64,000 nucleotides of DNA from SFLA01 sp045595165 (lineage in GTDB: Bacteria > Bacillota > Clostridia > Oscillospirales > CAG-382). The notes beneath the pieces are model-generated. The model was not told the origin of the DNA. It ran no database searches and saw only the letters and a program-made list of their open reading frames with translations. Positions 9,618 through 18,545 of this stretch are shown piece after piece. Positions within the stretch are counted from its first letter, which is position 1, and each line of letters opens with the position of its first letter. Both the position numbers and the translations under genes were made by a program. The stretch spans positions 112,913 to 176,912 of the forward strand of contig JAZNZY010000021.1 of the NCBI GenBank assembly GCA_045595165.1, read 5' to 3'.

Positions 9618-10016
9618 TCATTTTCTTTGAATCTCTCTCCAATCCAGATCTCCTCTGCCGAGGGCGAGGATAAGCGCTTCCGCCGTTGCGATATTGGTGG
9701 CAACGGGGATATTATGGCTATCGCACAGACGGATGACCTGAAGGGTATTATCTATGTACTCGGCATCCGAATTGGGATCCCGCAGGAAGATAACCAGATC
9801 TATCTCGTTATATGCGATACGGGCAGCGATCTGCTCTGCTCCGCCGTGAGCGCCCGCAAGCATACGGGTAACCTTAAGTCCCGTAGCCTCGCTTATATAT
9901 TTTCCTGTCGTAGCTGTTGCACAAAGATTATGCTTGGCAAGCACTCCGCAATAAGCTATGCAGAATTCTGTGATAAGCTCTTTTTTCTTATCGTTGGCGA
10001 TAATTGCTATTTCCAT
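9618..10016 (-). CDS. Methylglyoxal synthase-like protein with altered active site
   Basis: 132 residues, single MGS-fold domain. Conserved parts are the phosphate-binding ATTGK.IS.ATG segment (residues 34-46) and VATNIATAEALI near 104. However, positions equivalent to E. coli MgsA His19, Asp71, His98 and Asp101 read Asn8, Ala60, Tyr87 and Asn90; the family GGDQQ is GGAEQ. These are residues known for catalysis and phosphate or substrate contact in MgsA, so conversion of dihydroxyacetone phosphate to methylglyoxal is doubtful. It could be a ligand-sensing MGS domain or a divergent enzyme. It lies 28 nt after the MinD-like gene on the same strand. Confidence 0.8.
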   Translation of the reverse strand: MEIAIIANDKKKELITEFCIAYCGVLAKHNLCATATTGKYISEATGLKVTRMLAGAHGGAEQIAARIAYNEIDLVIFLRDPNSDAEYIDNTLQVIRLCDSHNIPVATNIATAEALILALGRGDLDWREIQRK

Positions 10017-10044
10017 AATAATGATCGTCCTTTCTTGCCTTATT

Positions 10045-10839
10045 TTATTTAAGATAAAATTTTCTTCTTAAGGTGCGGTAAACTCCCTTGAACAAGGGAA
10101 CCTCGTTTCCGCACAGACGGTATGCGATATTTACCGCCGCCGCCTCAAAGGAATACGCCTTGCCCTTGGAATTGCAAAAGGCGATTCCGCCCTTTTCCGC
10201 CTCCAAAGCCACGTTTTTATCCCAGGGAACGATTCCCAGCAGGGGAACTGCGGAATGAAGGATAATATCCGCAGGGTCGGGCAGTAAGCCTTTTTCCGCC
10301 TCTTTTTTGCGGAACATATTTATTACGAGATATTGCTCTTTTAATCCTTCTTTTGCCAGAAGAGAAGCCGTTTTCTCCGCCGCGCGGACTGCTGTGGACT
10401 GGTGGGCTGTAACGATGACCGCCGTATCCGCACAAGAAGCCAGAAGAGAATAATATGGCGAATATTCCGCCGAGGAATCTATGAGCACGTAATCGTATAT
10501 GCTTTTGAGATATGTAAACAGTGCGTGGGTGCGCTCCGGATCAAGAAGAGATCCGTCATAGGTCTGGGGCGCGGGTATAAAATCGGGAAAACCGCGCTTC
10601 TCGGCTTTGATTATAGCTTTTTCCACCGGACAAGCGCCGACAATAACGTCCTTTATGTCAAAAAGCGAGGCGCTCTCACAGCCCAGAAGGATATCCATAC
10701 TGCGCATACCCAAGTCCCCGTCCGCAACGAGAACCTTTTTGCCCAGACTTGTTAATGCCCCTGCCAGATTGGCGGTAACGAAGCTTTTTCCCACGCCGCC
10801 TTTAAAGGAAGTAACAAAAACACATCTGCCCAAAACCAA
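10045..10839 (-). CDS. MinD/ParA-type P-loop ATPase (orphan)
   Basis: 264 residues with the deviant Walker A FKGGVGKSFVTANLAGAL (residues 11-28), a 'VLVADGDLGMRSMDILLG' switch I-like segment, and YVLIDSSAEYS as Walker B. The C-terminus (LFKGVYRTLRRKFYLK) is basic and amphipathic, like a MinD membrane-targeting helix. No minC, minE, flagellar or parB gene is nearby, so its partner is unknown. The start is TTG at 10837-10839 or TTG six bases downstream; both follow AAGGAGG. A TTGACA/TATAAT promoter lies just upstream. Confidence 0.8.
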   Translation of the reverse strand: MVLGRCVFVTSFKGGVGKSFVTANLAGALTSLGKKVLVADGDLGMRSMDILLGCESASLFDIKDVIVGACPVEKAIIKAEKRGFPDFIPAPQTYDGSLLDPERTHALFTYLKSIYDYVLIDSSAEYSPYYSLLASCADTAVIVTAHQSTAVRAAEKTASLLAKEGLKEQYLVINMFRKKEAEKGLLPDPADIILHSAVPLLGIVPWDKNVALEAEKGGIAFCNSKGKAYSFEAAAVNIAYRLCGNEVPLFKGVYRTLRRKFYLK

Positions 10840-10882
10840 AACGCCTCCTTCCGCATTTTAAACATAAACCTATAGATATAAT

Positions 10883-10911
10883 ATTATATTACACTCACCA
10901 CGATTTGTCAA
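10883..10911 (-). promoter_or_regulatory. Sigma-A promoter of the MinD-like gene
   Basis: On the minus strand TTGACA (10906-10911) and TATAAT (10883-10888) are separated by 17 bp, a consensus match. It is divergent from the pyrR promoter. Confidence 0.8.
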
Positions 10912-10953
10912 CGAAAATAAGTGTGAATTAATTTTTAATATGTAAGAAAAATG

Positions 10954-10981
10954 TTGACTTATGTTAAAAAATTAATATAAT
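10954..10981 (+). promoter_or_regulatory. Sigma-A promoter of pyrR
   Basis: TTGACT (10954-10959) and TATAAT (10976-10981) with a 16-bp spacer. Expected transcription start is near 10988, so an in-frame ATG at 10986 cannot be the normal start; this supports ATG at 11028. Confidence 0.7.
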
Positions 10982-11027
10982 TATAATGACGGTATATAAA
11001 AATCTTTTTTTCAAAAAGGCGTGTTAT

Positions 11028-11570
11028 ATGTACAGAGAAAAAACCATATTGCTGGACGAGCAAGCGCTGGACCGCTCTCTTACCCGTATAAGCCACGAGA
11101 TTGCGGAGAAAAACGAGGACATCTCATCTCTGTGTCTTGTGGGTATCCGCAGCAGAGGGCTTCCCCTTGCAGTCCGCATTGCCGAGAAAATTAAAAATTC
11201 CTACGGAGTAGCCGTTCCCGTGGAGGAACTGGACGTATCCCCTTTCCGCGACGATACGGGCGCGCCCTATTCCCACGGCACTTCCACGCTTAACGTTCCC
11301 GTAGAGGGAAAGACGGTTATTCTGGTGGATGACGTTTTGTATACCGGCAGAACGGTGCGCGCCGCTATAGAAGCGGTAATGCACTCCGGCAGACCCGCCG
11401 CCATACGCCTTGCCGCGCTTATTGACCGCGGCCACAGAGAGTTGCCTATACGGGCAGATTACGTGGGTAAAAACGTACCCACCTCCCGCAAGGAAAAAAT
11501 TGCGGTGCGCGTAAAGGAATTGGACGGAAAAACGGAAGTTGCGATTTTAGAACCAACGGACGTAGTATAA
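11028..11570 (+). CDS. pyrR: Bifunctional pyr operon regulator / uracil phosphoribosyltransferase
   Basis: 180 residues from ATG 11028, preceded by AAAAGG at 8 nt. The PRPP-binding motif VILVDDVLYTGRTVRAA is at about 95-111 and the SRGLPLAVRIA loop near 40, as in PyrR. In Bacillus, PyrR binds UMP/PRPP and pyr mRNA leader RNA to attenuate pyrimidine genes, and also makes UMP from uracil. No pyrimidine gene follows and no PyrR-binding leader was recognised in the ~40-nt 5' leader, so here it would act in trans. Confidence 0.93.
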   Translation: MYREKTILLDEQALDRSLTRISHEIAEKNEDISSLCLVGIRSRGLPLAVRIAEKIKNSYGVAVPVEELDVSPFRDDTGAPYSHGTSTLNVPVEGKTVILVDDVLYTGRTVRAAIEAVMHSGRPAAIRLAALIDRGHRELPIRADYVGKNVPTSRKEKIAVRVKELDGKTEVAILEPTDVV

Positions 11571-11585
11571 AAATAAAAAACAAAT

Positions 11586-11830
11586 TCCGAGGGATACGGA
11601 GCATTTGGATGCAGAAGGAATTTTAACGAGCGGGAGCTGTAGTGGACTACAGCAAGCGAAGTTAAAATTTCTACAAAAACGCAGGATAATTAAATTCAAA
11701 GAAATTCTGTAAGAATTTCTACCGCTGAACCGTTAGAGCGGACAGCCGAGGAGGCCTGTCCCTACGGTTATCGAATAGCCGTTTGTAAAGTGCGTTTTTG
11801 GTTCTGCGCCGAATGAACGTGTCCCAAAAA
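11586..11830. repeat. Composite intergenic repeat module
   Basis: Fills the 270-bp gap between pyrR and the glycosyltransferase. In order: ATTTGGATGCAGAAGG, an AGCTGTAG..CTACAGC hairpin region, CTACAAAAACGCA, the small palindrome AAATTCTGTAAGAATTTC, a minus-strand REP (11740-11765) and the tail GTTCTGCGCCGAATGAACG. The same order occurs at 35130-35522 and inverted at 26690-27000. Confidence 0.7.
11740..11765 (-). repeat. REP element (GTAG foot)
   Basis: Minus-strand GTAG followed by GGACAG and CTGTCC arms around a short loop. The GGTTATCGAATAGCCG spacer typical of the paired forms follows, but no second REP does, so it looks like a half REPIN. Confidence 0.65.
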
Positions 11831-11841
11831 GGAGAAATAAT

Positions 11842-12933
11842 ATGTCTTCTCTCGCAAAAATTACTGTAATTTTACCTTCTCTCAATCCTGATGAGAAACT
11901 TAAAAAGACGGTGGACGGGCTTATTGAAGCCGGATTTACCGATATAGTCATTATTAACGACGGAAGCAAGACCGAATGTGAAGGGAACTTCCCTTCGCCC
12001 GAGGAATACCCCTGCTGTACGGTACTTAACCATTGGATAAACCGCGGCAAGGGTGCGGGACTTAAGACCGCCTTTGCATACGTTAAAAAAACACGCCCCG
12101 AATGTCTTGGTGTGGTAACCGTGGACGGGGACGGACAGCACCGCCCCGATGACGTGCGCGCCTGTGCTTTACGTATGCTGGAGGAGGGCAAGGTCATTCT
12201 GGGTGTGCGCAACTTCAACCTGCCCGGAATACCCGCAAGAAGCGTTTTCGGCAATAAGATGACCTCTTTCGTGTTTAAATTCCTTTGCGGAATGAAGATA
12301 ACCGACACCCAGACGGGTCTGCGCGCCATTCCCATAGAGCATCTTGATGCGCTTATGTCCGTAAAGGGCGAGCGGTTTGAATACGAAACCAATATGCTTC
12401 TGGCATTCAAGGATTACGATATTCCTTACGGGGAAAATTCAATACACACGGTATACATAGAAGAAAACAAGACCAGCCACTTTAATCCCTTGCGGGATTC
12501 TGTCCGCATATACAAGCAGATATTCGGCTATGCCTTCTCTTCTCTTTCCGCCACAGCCATAGATCTTGGCGCGTTTGCGCTGTTCTTCTGGCTGTTGTTC
12601 CCCAAGGGAATAGAAAACAAGGAGCTGTGCACCGCAGTCTGCTCTGTTATGGCGAGAGTTATTTCCTCGTTTTGCAATTATTTCGTTAACTTTAGGTTTG
12701 TGTTTGCCAAAAAGAAGGGCGCAAAGCACACCTTGTTAAAATATTATCTTTTGGCTATAGGGGTTATGATAATATCCAGCCTTTCCACGGCGGGAATGAC
12801 CATGCTGCTGCCCGAGGGCGCGGCTACGGGACTCATAACCGTAGTAAAAGCGGGAATAGACACACTGCTGTTTTTACTTACGTTCACCCTGCAGCGTGAA
12901 TGGGTATTCGGAGGAAAAAAGAAAAATGATTAA
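11842..12933 (+). CDS. GT2 glycosyltransferase fused to GtrA membrane domain
   Basis: 363 residues. Residues 1-225 are a GT-A fold family 2 domain: ITVILPSLNPDEKL at the start, VIINDGSKT near 37, and the metal-binding TVDGDGQHRPDD near 92, as in dolichol/polyprenyl-phosphate sugar transferases. Residues ~230-355 carry four membrane segments of the GtrA type, with a 'NYFVNFRFVF' motif near 275. Such fusions load a sugar onto polyprenyl phosphate and are linked to cell-envelope glycosylation. It overlaps the next start (ATGATTAA). Confidence 0.88.
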   Translation: MSSLAKITVILPSLNPDEKLKKTVDGLIEAGFTDIVIINDGSKTECEGNFPSPEEYPCCTVLNHWINRGKGAGLKTAFAYVKKTRPECLGVVTVDGDGQHRPDDVRACALRMLEEGKVILGVRNFNLPGIPARSVFGNKMTSFVFKFLCGMKITDTQTGLRAIPIEHLDALMSVKGERFEYETNMLLAFKDYDIPYGENSIHTVYIEENKTSHFNPLRDSVRIYKQIFGYAFSSLSATAIDLGAFALFFWLLFPKGIENKELCTAVCSVMARVISSFCNYFVNFRFVFAKKKGAKHTLLKYYLLAIGVMIISSLSTAGMTMLLPEGAATGLITVVKAGIDTLLFLLTFTLQREWVFGGKKKND

Positions 12934-14062
12934 ACGTAATAAACAAAAGAAAGAACGCTCCAAGGGTATGAAGACGTTTGTGCTCGTGGTAAAGCGCACC
13001 CTTATAACCCTGCTGGTAGTACTGCTTTTCCTTGTGGGAAGCGTTTACGCGCTGGGACTCACCCTTGCCAACGGACCCAGCCCCTCTTTGAGAGATATGC
13101 TGGTGCTTTCCGCAAAGCAGGCGTCCGCTACCAAATGGCTTCCCGGCCTGTTTCTGGATGACGAAACCATTGAGCAGATAATGGCAAACAGCGAAAAGGT
13201 TACGGTAACCGAGATCGACGTAGAAAGCTTTAAGCCCAAGCCTCCCGAAGGTGCCGACGTAAGCGACGGCGAGGAATACGATGAATGGGCAGATTATCCC
13301 GAGGGAGTGCGCCTTGAATTTTTGCAGGGCTCTACCTACCGCGCGTATCTTACCGTAGTCAAGGACCCCTCCCGCGTGTTCGTGGGCGTATGCGATAATC
13401 TGGGAGTTGCGCCTCAGGGTATGCGTATATTCGATATAGCGAAAAAATACGATGCTCAGGTAGTTATTAATGCAGGCGAATTTCCCGATAACGGCTCCAG
13501 CCCCGGAAACGTGCCTATGGGAATTACATATACCCAGGGAAATTGCGTTTGGGACGATAAGGCGTACCGCACCTTTATCGGTATCGACGAAAACAACCGC
13601 CTCATCGTTAAAGAGGGTATGACCAGAGAAGAAGCAGAAGCTTTGAACATACGTGACGGCGTGTGCTTCCAGAACGGAAACGTGCTTATCACCAATGAAA
13701 ACGGCAAGGTACAGCTTCACTACAGCGAAGGTAACGTGGGCGCTGCCCAGAGAACCGCTATCGGTCAGCGGGCGGACGGAACCATTCTTTTGGTGGTAAC
13801 CGACGGACGCAGTGCCGCAAGTATAGGCGCATCCAGAAACGATATTATCGATCTTCTCGTTTCCCAGGGCGCTGTTGTTGCAGGTATGCTGGACGGCGGC
13901 ACTTCCTCTCTTATGTATTTCGATAACTACATTTCCCGTTATCATATAGACGAATCCACTCTTGACCAATATCAGCTTCAGGGTATAGTAAACAAATACA
14001 AGGCGTTTATACCGCCCAGAACAATGCCTACATACTTTGTGGTAGCAAAGCAGGAGGGATAA
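12926..14062 (+). CDS. Phosphodiester glycosidase (NAGPA) family exoprotein
   Basis: 378 residues from ATG 12926, which overlaps the upstream stop and follows GGAGG. A single N-terminal membrane segment (about 18-42) anchors it. The C-terminal ~220 residues form a NAGPA domain: VVINAGEFPDN near 175, QRTAIGQRADGTILLVVTDGR near 280, and GMLDGGTSSLMYFD near 315, the conserved signatures. The family includes the uncovering enzyme for mannose-6-phosphate and bacterial proteins acting on glycosyl phosphodiesters such as teichoic-acid linkages. With the upstream glycosyltransferase it suggests envelope polymer decoration or turnover. Confidence 0.87.
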   Translation: MIKRNKQKKERSKGMKTFVLVVKRTLITLLVVLLFLVGSVYALGLTLANGPSPSLRDMLVLSAKQASATKWLPGLFLDDETIEQIMANSEKVTVTEIDVESFKPKPPEGADVSDGEEYDEWADYPEGVRLEFLQGSTYRAYLTVVKDPSRVFVGVCDNLGVAPQGMRIFDIAKKYDAQVVINAGEFPDNGSSPGNVPMGITYTQGNCVWDDKAYRTFIGIDENNRLIVKEGMTREEAEALNIRDGVCFQNGNVLITNENGKVQLHYSEGNVGAAQRTAIGQRADGTILLVVTDGRSAASIGASRNDIIDLLVSQGAVVAGMLDGGTSSLMYFDNYISRYHIDESTLDQYQLQGIVNKYKAFIPPRTMPTYFVVAKQEG

Positions 14063-14067
14063 TAAAA

Positions 14068-15195
14068 ATGGCAAAAGTAAAGAAATTTCCATATTTTTAT
14101 ACCGTTCTCGCTCTGCTGGTGCTGGTAGGCATATGCTGTGTGGCGTACGGGCTGGGACTGCTTAAAAGCTGGATGGCGGATTACGAAGCCACCCGTCCCA
14201 AATACGTTGCGGAAAACGTGTTTGAAACATATTTTAAAGAGCTGGACGTAAGCGCCCTTATCGAAACCAAGCCCTTTACCGTGTCCCCCGCGGAAACGGA
14301 AGCAGACCTTATTAAATACGTTACCGATCAGATCGGAAGCGGCGAGATAAAATACGCCGAAGCGGCAAGCGGCTCCATTACCGGCGACGTGCTTAAGTAC
14401 GTGGTAAGCGCAGGGGATTACAAATTCGGTCAGTTTACCGTGGTGGATTCCGGCGAAAAGACGGAATACGGCAACTCTATTTACGTTATGGGAGATTACG
14501 AGTTCTTCTACAAGGTAGACACGGTTTCCGTAAAGATAATCGCTCCCTCGGACGCTACGGTTAAAGTAAACGGCTACACCCTTGACCAAAGCTACGTTAC
14601 GGGCACCGAGGACACGGAATCCTGCGCCCATATGCCTGATCGTATCTTCCACAACGGCGATCCCACACAGGGTATAAAAATATCCACCTACGTTATTGAC
14701 GGTCTGATCTACAAGACCGACGATATCACCGTAACGGACAAGGACGGAAAGCCCTGCAAGGTGGAAAAGGACGAAAACGGCGTATTTACCGCACAGCTTA
14801 ATTACAGCGAAGAGCTGAAGGAGCTTTATTCCGAAAAAGCGCTGGCGTTTGCGGAAAGCTATGCGAAGTTTGCTCAGGCGTGCGGCGGATTTGGCAGTGT
14901 AAGTCCTTATATCGACGGAAAGAGCGAGCTTTATGAAAAAATAAGAACGCTGGAAAATTATTTCGTTCACTCTCACAACTGGTGCGAATTTCTGGACGAG
15001 CAGACCTTTGAGTTTTACGAATACGCCGACGGCGTGTTCTCCTGCAGAGTAAAGTTCACCTGGCACGCTGTAAGAAACAATGCCCGAGAGCAGTATGAAT
15101 ATATCGATCTTTCCTTATATTTCCGCCTCGTAAACGGAGAATATAAGATATATGATATGCTGACTCACAGCGACTTCAGTGTTCCCGAGGAATAA
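14068..15195 (+). CDS. Membrane-anchored hypothetical protein
   Basis: 375 residues, one membrane segment near the N-terminus (about 10-32) and an extracytoplasmic remainder. No known motif was recognised. The middle (about 165-250) looks like a small beta domain (IIAPSDATVKVNGYTLD); the C-terminal ~120 residues (SEELKELYSEKALAFAESYA...) may be a cystatin/NTF2-like alpha+beta fold. It starts 5 nt after the NAGPA gene and ends the pyrR-strand group, so it is probably part of the same envelope operon. Confidence 0.65.
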   Translation: MAKVKKFPYFYTVLALLVLVGICCVAYGLGLLKSWMADYEATRPKYVAENVFETYFKELDVSALIETKPFTVSPAETEADLIKYVTDQIGSGEIKYAEAASGSITGDVLKYVVSAGDYKFGQFTVVDSGEKTEYGNSIYVMGDYEFFYKVDTVSVKIIAPSDATVKVNGYTLDQSYVTGTEDTESCAHMPDRIFHNGDPTQGIKISTYVIDGLIYKTDDITVTDKDGKPCKVEKDENGVFTAQLNYSEELKELYSEKALAFAESYAKFAQACGGFGSVSPYIDGKSELYEKIRTLENYFVHSHNWCEFLDEQTFEFYEYADGVFSCRVKFTWHAVRNNAREQYEYIDLSLYFRLVNGEYKIYDMLTHSDFSVPEE

Positions 15196-15225
15196 GAGGA
15201 CACGTTCATTTGGCGCAGCTTTTCA

Positions 15226-15600
15226 ACGATGAACGATGAACGAGAAGCACCCCAAAAATGCAAGCATTTTCGGGGACCCCGCAACGATGAACTTTGGTAG
15301 TTTTTTGCGTGACGCAAAAAACCGTATGATTATTTTCGAAATTTGCCGTCTGTAGTGCAGAAAGTCTGAAGTGAGCGATGGTAAAACGCTGTAGAAAACG
15401 TCTTTTAGACGTGTGGAGCTGTAGAAATCTACTGCCCACCGGCTAAAAGCGTTTAGAAACGCAAAATAAAAAAAGAAATTCGGTAGAGGTTTTACTTCTA
15501 CCGAATTTTTACCTTATTTAGTGATTAGAACGGCGGGAGTAAACCCCCGCCCTACATTTGGGAACGCACTGAACAGAACTATTTACTTTTTGCGTTTCGA
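15226..15600. repeat. Composite intergenic module with element A and REP
   Basis: Fills the convergent 405-bp gap. It holds GATGAAC-type repeats, an element A palindrome (15248-15281), a TTTTTTGCG..CGCAAAAAA hairpin, the GTCTGTAGTGCAGAAAGTC segment, a hairpin-rich D segment (15370-15470), a bidirectional terminator-like hairpin (15478-15512) and a minus-strand REP of the GGCGGG type (15532-15555). Confidence 0.7.
15478..15512. terminator. Bidirectional terminator-like hairpin
   Basis: AAATTCGGTAGA pairs with TCTACCGAATTT around an ~8-nt loop and T-runs follow on both strands. It could end both the 14068 operon and the recN operon. Confidence 0.55.
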
Positions 15601-15601
15601 T

Positions 15602-17272
15602 CTACAGTGTTTTACCGAGCAACAGCGAGCGAGCTGCTGCGAGCACCTCTTCTCCCGGATCGATTCCGCCCATTATTCGTGCCACTTCCTTTACGCGGCT
15701 TTCGCCGTGAAGGGGACGGACGTGGGTTTCTGTTCTGCCGAAGGATGCGCTTTTTGAAATGAGCAGGTGATTTTTTGCCAGCGCGGCGATCTGTGCGGAG
15801 TGGGTTACGCAGATTACCTGCTTATCCGTTCCTGCCAAAGCCTGCAGACGCATACCGATACGTGTGCTGGTGGCGCCGGAAATACCCGTATCCACCTCGT
15901 CGAATATCATTGTGCTTATATTCTCTGCCTTTGCAAGTACGCTCTTTACCGCCAGCATTATACGGGCGCATTCACCGCCCGATGCGATCTTTGCCACGGG
16001 ACGGGGCTCTTCACCCGCATTGGCGGATATTAAAAACCTTGCCTTTTCCGTTCCCCAAGGGGAAAGGGGCGTTTTTTCAAACTCGGTTACGAAGGTAACG
16101 CCCGGCATATCCAGAGAAGAAAGGATATCCTTTATCTGCTTTTCCATTTCCTTTGCGGCGCGGGCACGGGTGAAATACAGCTTTTCGCCGAGGACAGACG
16201 CTTCTTTTTCCGCTTCTGCCAGCTCTTTTTCTATATCTTCCTTGCGGAAGACGCTGTTTTCTATACTGTTCAGTTCTTTTTCCGTTTCCTCCAGCAGGGA
16301 TATGAGTCCCGCTTCGTCGGTACGGTACTTTCGGCACAGGGAGGAAATGAGAGAAAGGCGGGTTTCTATATTATCCAGAGCGGACTGAGGGTCGCCGTCG
16401 GGATCGTCGGTATAAGCGGTGACGGTATCTGCAATATCCTCAAGCTCCAGCCGCACGCTTTCAAGACGGGCGGAAAGCTCCTTTGCCTCGGAAACGTAAT
16501 CGGAAAGGGTGTCGAGGGCACTCTCCGCCTGAGCGATAAGGGAAGCGGCGGATTCGTCCTTTTCATACAACGCGTAGTATGCGCTCCTTGCGGAAACCAC
16601 GATCTTCTCACGGTTTATGAGCATACTTCGTTTTGCGCTCAATTCTTCCTCTTCTCCCGCTTTTATCTTTGCGCGGCGAAGCTCCTTAAGACGATAGGAA
16701 AGAAAATCCTTTTTTTCCTCCGTATCGTTCATACTTTCTTCCAGAGCCTGCTTTTCCTTGCGCAAAGCGGTATATGCGCGGTAGGCTGCCGAATATTCTT
16801 CTTTTTCAGCCTTGTTATCCGCATACATATCCAGCAGATCGGGATGGATGCTCTCGTCCGCAAGACGGGTGGTGTCCTGCTGACCGTGTATATCCAACAG
16901 ATGCGCCGCCACGGCACGAAGCCTGCCCACGGGCACAACTCTGCCGTTTATACGGGAAACGCTTCTTCCGTCTGCAGTAATGCGGCGGGTGAGGAACAAA
17001 TTCCCCTCTTCATCGGGGAACACGTCCTCTTTTTCCAATTCACGCAAGGCTTCATCGGAAAGCATACCGAAAACACCCTCCACCTCGGCGCTGTCCTCAC
17101 CGGTGCGGATAATACTTTTATCGCTCCGTGCGCCGCAAAGCAGGGCTATTGAATCTATGATAATACTTTTACCTGCGCCCGTTTCACCCGTAAAGACTGT
17201 AAGCCCCTCGGAAAGGTCAAGATCCAGCTCTTTTATAAGGGCAACGGAGCGAATATGTAATGAAAAAAGCAT
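15602..17272 (-). CDS. recN: DNA repair protein RecN
   Basis: 556 residues, SMC-like ATPase. N-terminal Walker A is GETGAGKSIIIDSIALL (about 29-45), a long coiled-coil middle region covers ~150-390, and the C-terminal half-site has the SGGE signature (ASGGECARIMLAVKSV near 436) and MIFDEVDTGISG (near 465). RecN acts at double-strand breaks. It is the last gene of the oapA-dxs-tlyA-nadK-argR-recN cluster. No LexA box was seen within the cluster near its start. Confidence 0.95.
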   Translation of the reverse strand: MLFSLHIRSVALIKELDLDLSEGLTVFTGETGAGKSIIIDSIALLCGARSDKSIIRTGEDSAEVEGVFGMLSDEALRELEKEDVFPDEEGNLFLTRRITADGRSVSRINGRVVPVGRLRAVAAHLLDIHGQQDTTRLADESIHPDLLDMYADNKAEKEEYSAAYRAYTALRKEKQALEESMNDTEEKKDFLSYRLKELRRAKIKAGEEEELSAKRSMLINREKIVVSARSAYYALYEKDESAASLIAQAESALDTLSDYVSEAKELSARLESVRLELEDIADTVTAYTDDPDGDPQSALDNIETRLSLISSLCRKYRTDEAGLISLLEETEKELNSIENSVFRKEDIEKELAEAEKEASVLGEKLYFTRARAAKEMEKQIKDILSSLDMPGVTFVTEFEKTPLSPWGTEKARFLISANAGEEPRPVAKIASGGECARIMLAVKSVLAKAENISTMIFDEVDTGISGATSTRIGMRLQALAGTDKQVICVTHSAQIAALAKNHLLISKSASFGRTETHVRPLHGESRVKEVARIMGGIDPGEEVLAAARSLLLGKTL

Positions 17273-17282
17273 ATCCTTTATA

Positions 17283-17741
17283 TCAGACCGCGCCGATCTG
17301 CTCCTTAAGCTTTACGCAGATGCGGTGGGCATCTTCCTCATTTCTGGTTATTAAAACTATGGTGTCGTCGCCCGCGATAGAGCCGAGAATGCCTTCGAAA
17401 TTCATAGCGTCGATAGTAATGCAGGCAGCGGATGCCATTGCCATATAAGTGCGGAGTACTACCAGATTCATAGCCTGATCAACGCTCTTTACCGTATCCG
17501 CAAGTATTTTTGCAAATTTTGTTGCGATATGCTCGGATGTGGGCAGGGTTGCGGAAACGTAGCGGTAGCCGCCCTTTCCGTTGGATGTCTTTACAATTTT
17601 AAGCTCACGAATATCTCTCGATACGGTAGCCTGAGTACATTCAAATCCGCTGGCGCGAAGCAACAGCAACAGCTCCTCCTGTGTATCTACGTCACGGGTT
17701 TTGATAAGCTCCATTATTTTGGTCTGTCTTTTGATCTTCAT
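17283..17741 (-). CDS. argR: Arginine repressor ArgR/AhrC
   Basis: 152 residues, full length. The N-terminal winged HTH (about 1-70) includes TQEELLLLLRASGFECTQATVSRDIRELKI, and the C-terminal hexamerisation/arginine-binding domain ends with SIAGDDTIVLITRNEEDAHRI, with the GDDT motif near 125. It regulates arginine metabolism genes, none of which are in the window. The recN-argR pairing is conserved across Firmicutes. Ribosome site AAGGAAG precedes the ATG. Confidence 0.94.
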   Translation of the reverse strand: MKIKRQTKIMELIKTRDVDTQEELLLLLRASGFECTQATVSRDIRELKIVKTSNGKGGYRYVSATLPTSEHIATKFAKILADTVKSVDQAMNLVVLRTYMAMASAACITIDAMNFEGILGSIAGDDTIVLITRNEEDAHRICVKLKEQIGAV

Positions 17742-17756
17742 TTACGCCGCTTCCTT

Positions 17757-18545
17757 TCAAACGTTGAATTTTTTATGGACTACCGAATAGAAATTTCGGT
17801 TCTTTATACGGGCTATTTTGGTGTGCCGTTCGCTCTTGCGGATAACCGCGTAATCCCCGGGGCAAAACTCCACGGGAGGTGCGGAATCCACGGTAATGCA
17901 GGCGCTTTCGCCTCCGCGCACCTCTGCCGCCACCATAAGCATACTGTCGGCAGGGAAAACTATTGCTCTCGTAGATGCGGTGGGATGGGGGCAAACGGGG
18001 GTAACGGTAATGGATTCAAGGCTGGGATGTATTATGGGTCCCCCTGCGGAAAGGGAATACGCCGTGCTTCCCGTGGGGGTGGAAAAGATGAGCCCGTCCG
18101 CCGAATAATCGGAAACGTGGACTCCGTCGGAATAAAGGTGGATATCCGCTATACGGGGAGATGCTCCGCGGGAGAACAGCACCTCGTTAAGCACCAGAAA
18201 CTCCTCCTGCCTGCCGTCCTTTCTGTGAAGTGTAACGGCAAGGAGCATAAGCTCATCCACGGAATAATCGTCGGTCTTTAATTTTTGCAAAAGATGGGTT
18301 TCGTCGGATTCAATATCGTTCAGATATCCCAGCGTGCCGCAGTTTATTCCCACAATGGGAATATCTGCCCTTGCGGCGATGGATGCGGCGCGAAGCACCG
18401 TGCCGTCCCCGCCGATAGATATGATGGCTTCGGGATTTTTATCGGTAACTATCATACCGTATTCCGCCAGAGCATCGGTAACCTTCATTGCGGTATACTG
18501 AGCTTCGGGCTTTAATGTATTTACAAGGAGCTGAACCCGTTTCAT
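17757..18545 (-). CDS. nadK: NAD kinase
   Basis: 262 residues. It has the GGDGT motif (SIGGDGTVLRAAS near 47-59), the catalytic-site NE-type segment FLVLNEVLFSRG near 116, and the STPTGSTAYSLSAGGPI motif near 154. It phosphorylates NAD to NADP. The start is directly adjacent to the tlyA stop, with AAAGGAG inside the end of tlyA, indicating coupling. Confidence 0.95.
   Translation of the reverse strand: MKRVQLLVNTLKPEAQYTAMKVTDALAEYGMIVTDKNPEAIISIGGDGTVLRAASIAARADIPIVGINCGTLGYLNDIESDETHLLQKLKTDDYSVDELMLLAVTLHRKDGRQEEFLVLNEVLFSRGASPRIADIHLYSDGVHVSDYSADGLIFSTPTGSTAYSLSAGGPIIHPSLESITVTPVCPHPTASTRAIVFPADSMLMVAAEVRGGESACITVDSAPPVEFCPGDYAVIRKSERHTKIARIKNRNFYSVVHKKFNV

Noticed and set aside
10045..10839. 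MinD of a Min division system or the ParA partner of the parS sites
   Set aside because: No minC, minE or parB is adjacent and the parS sites are 37 kb away; only the ATPase family can be stated.
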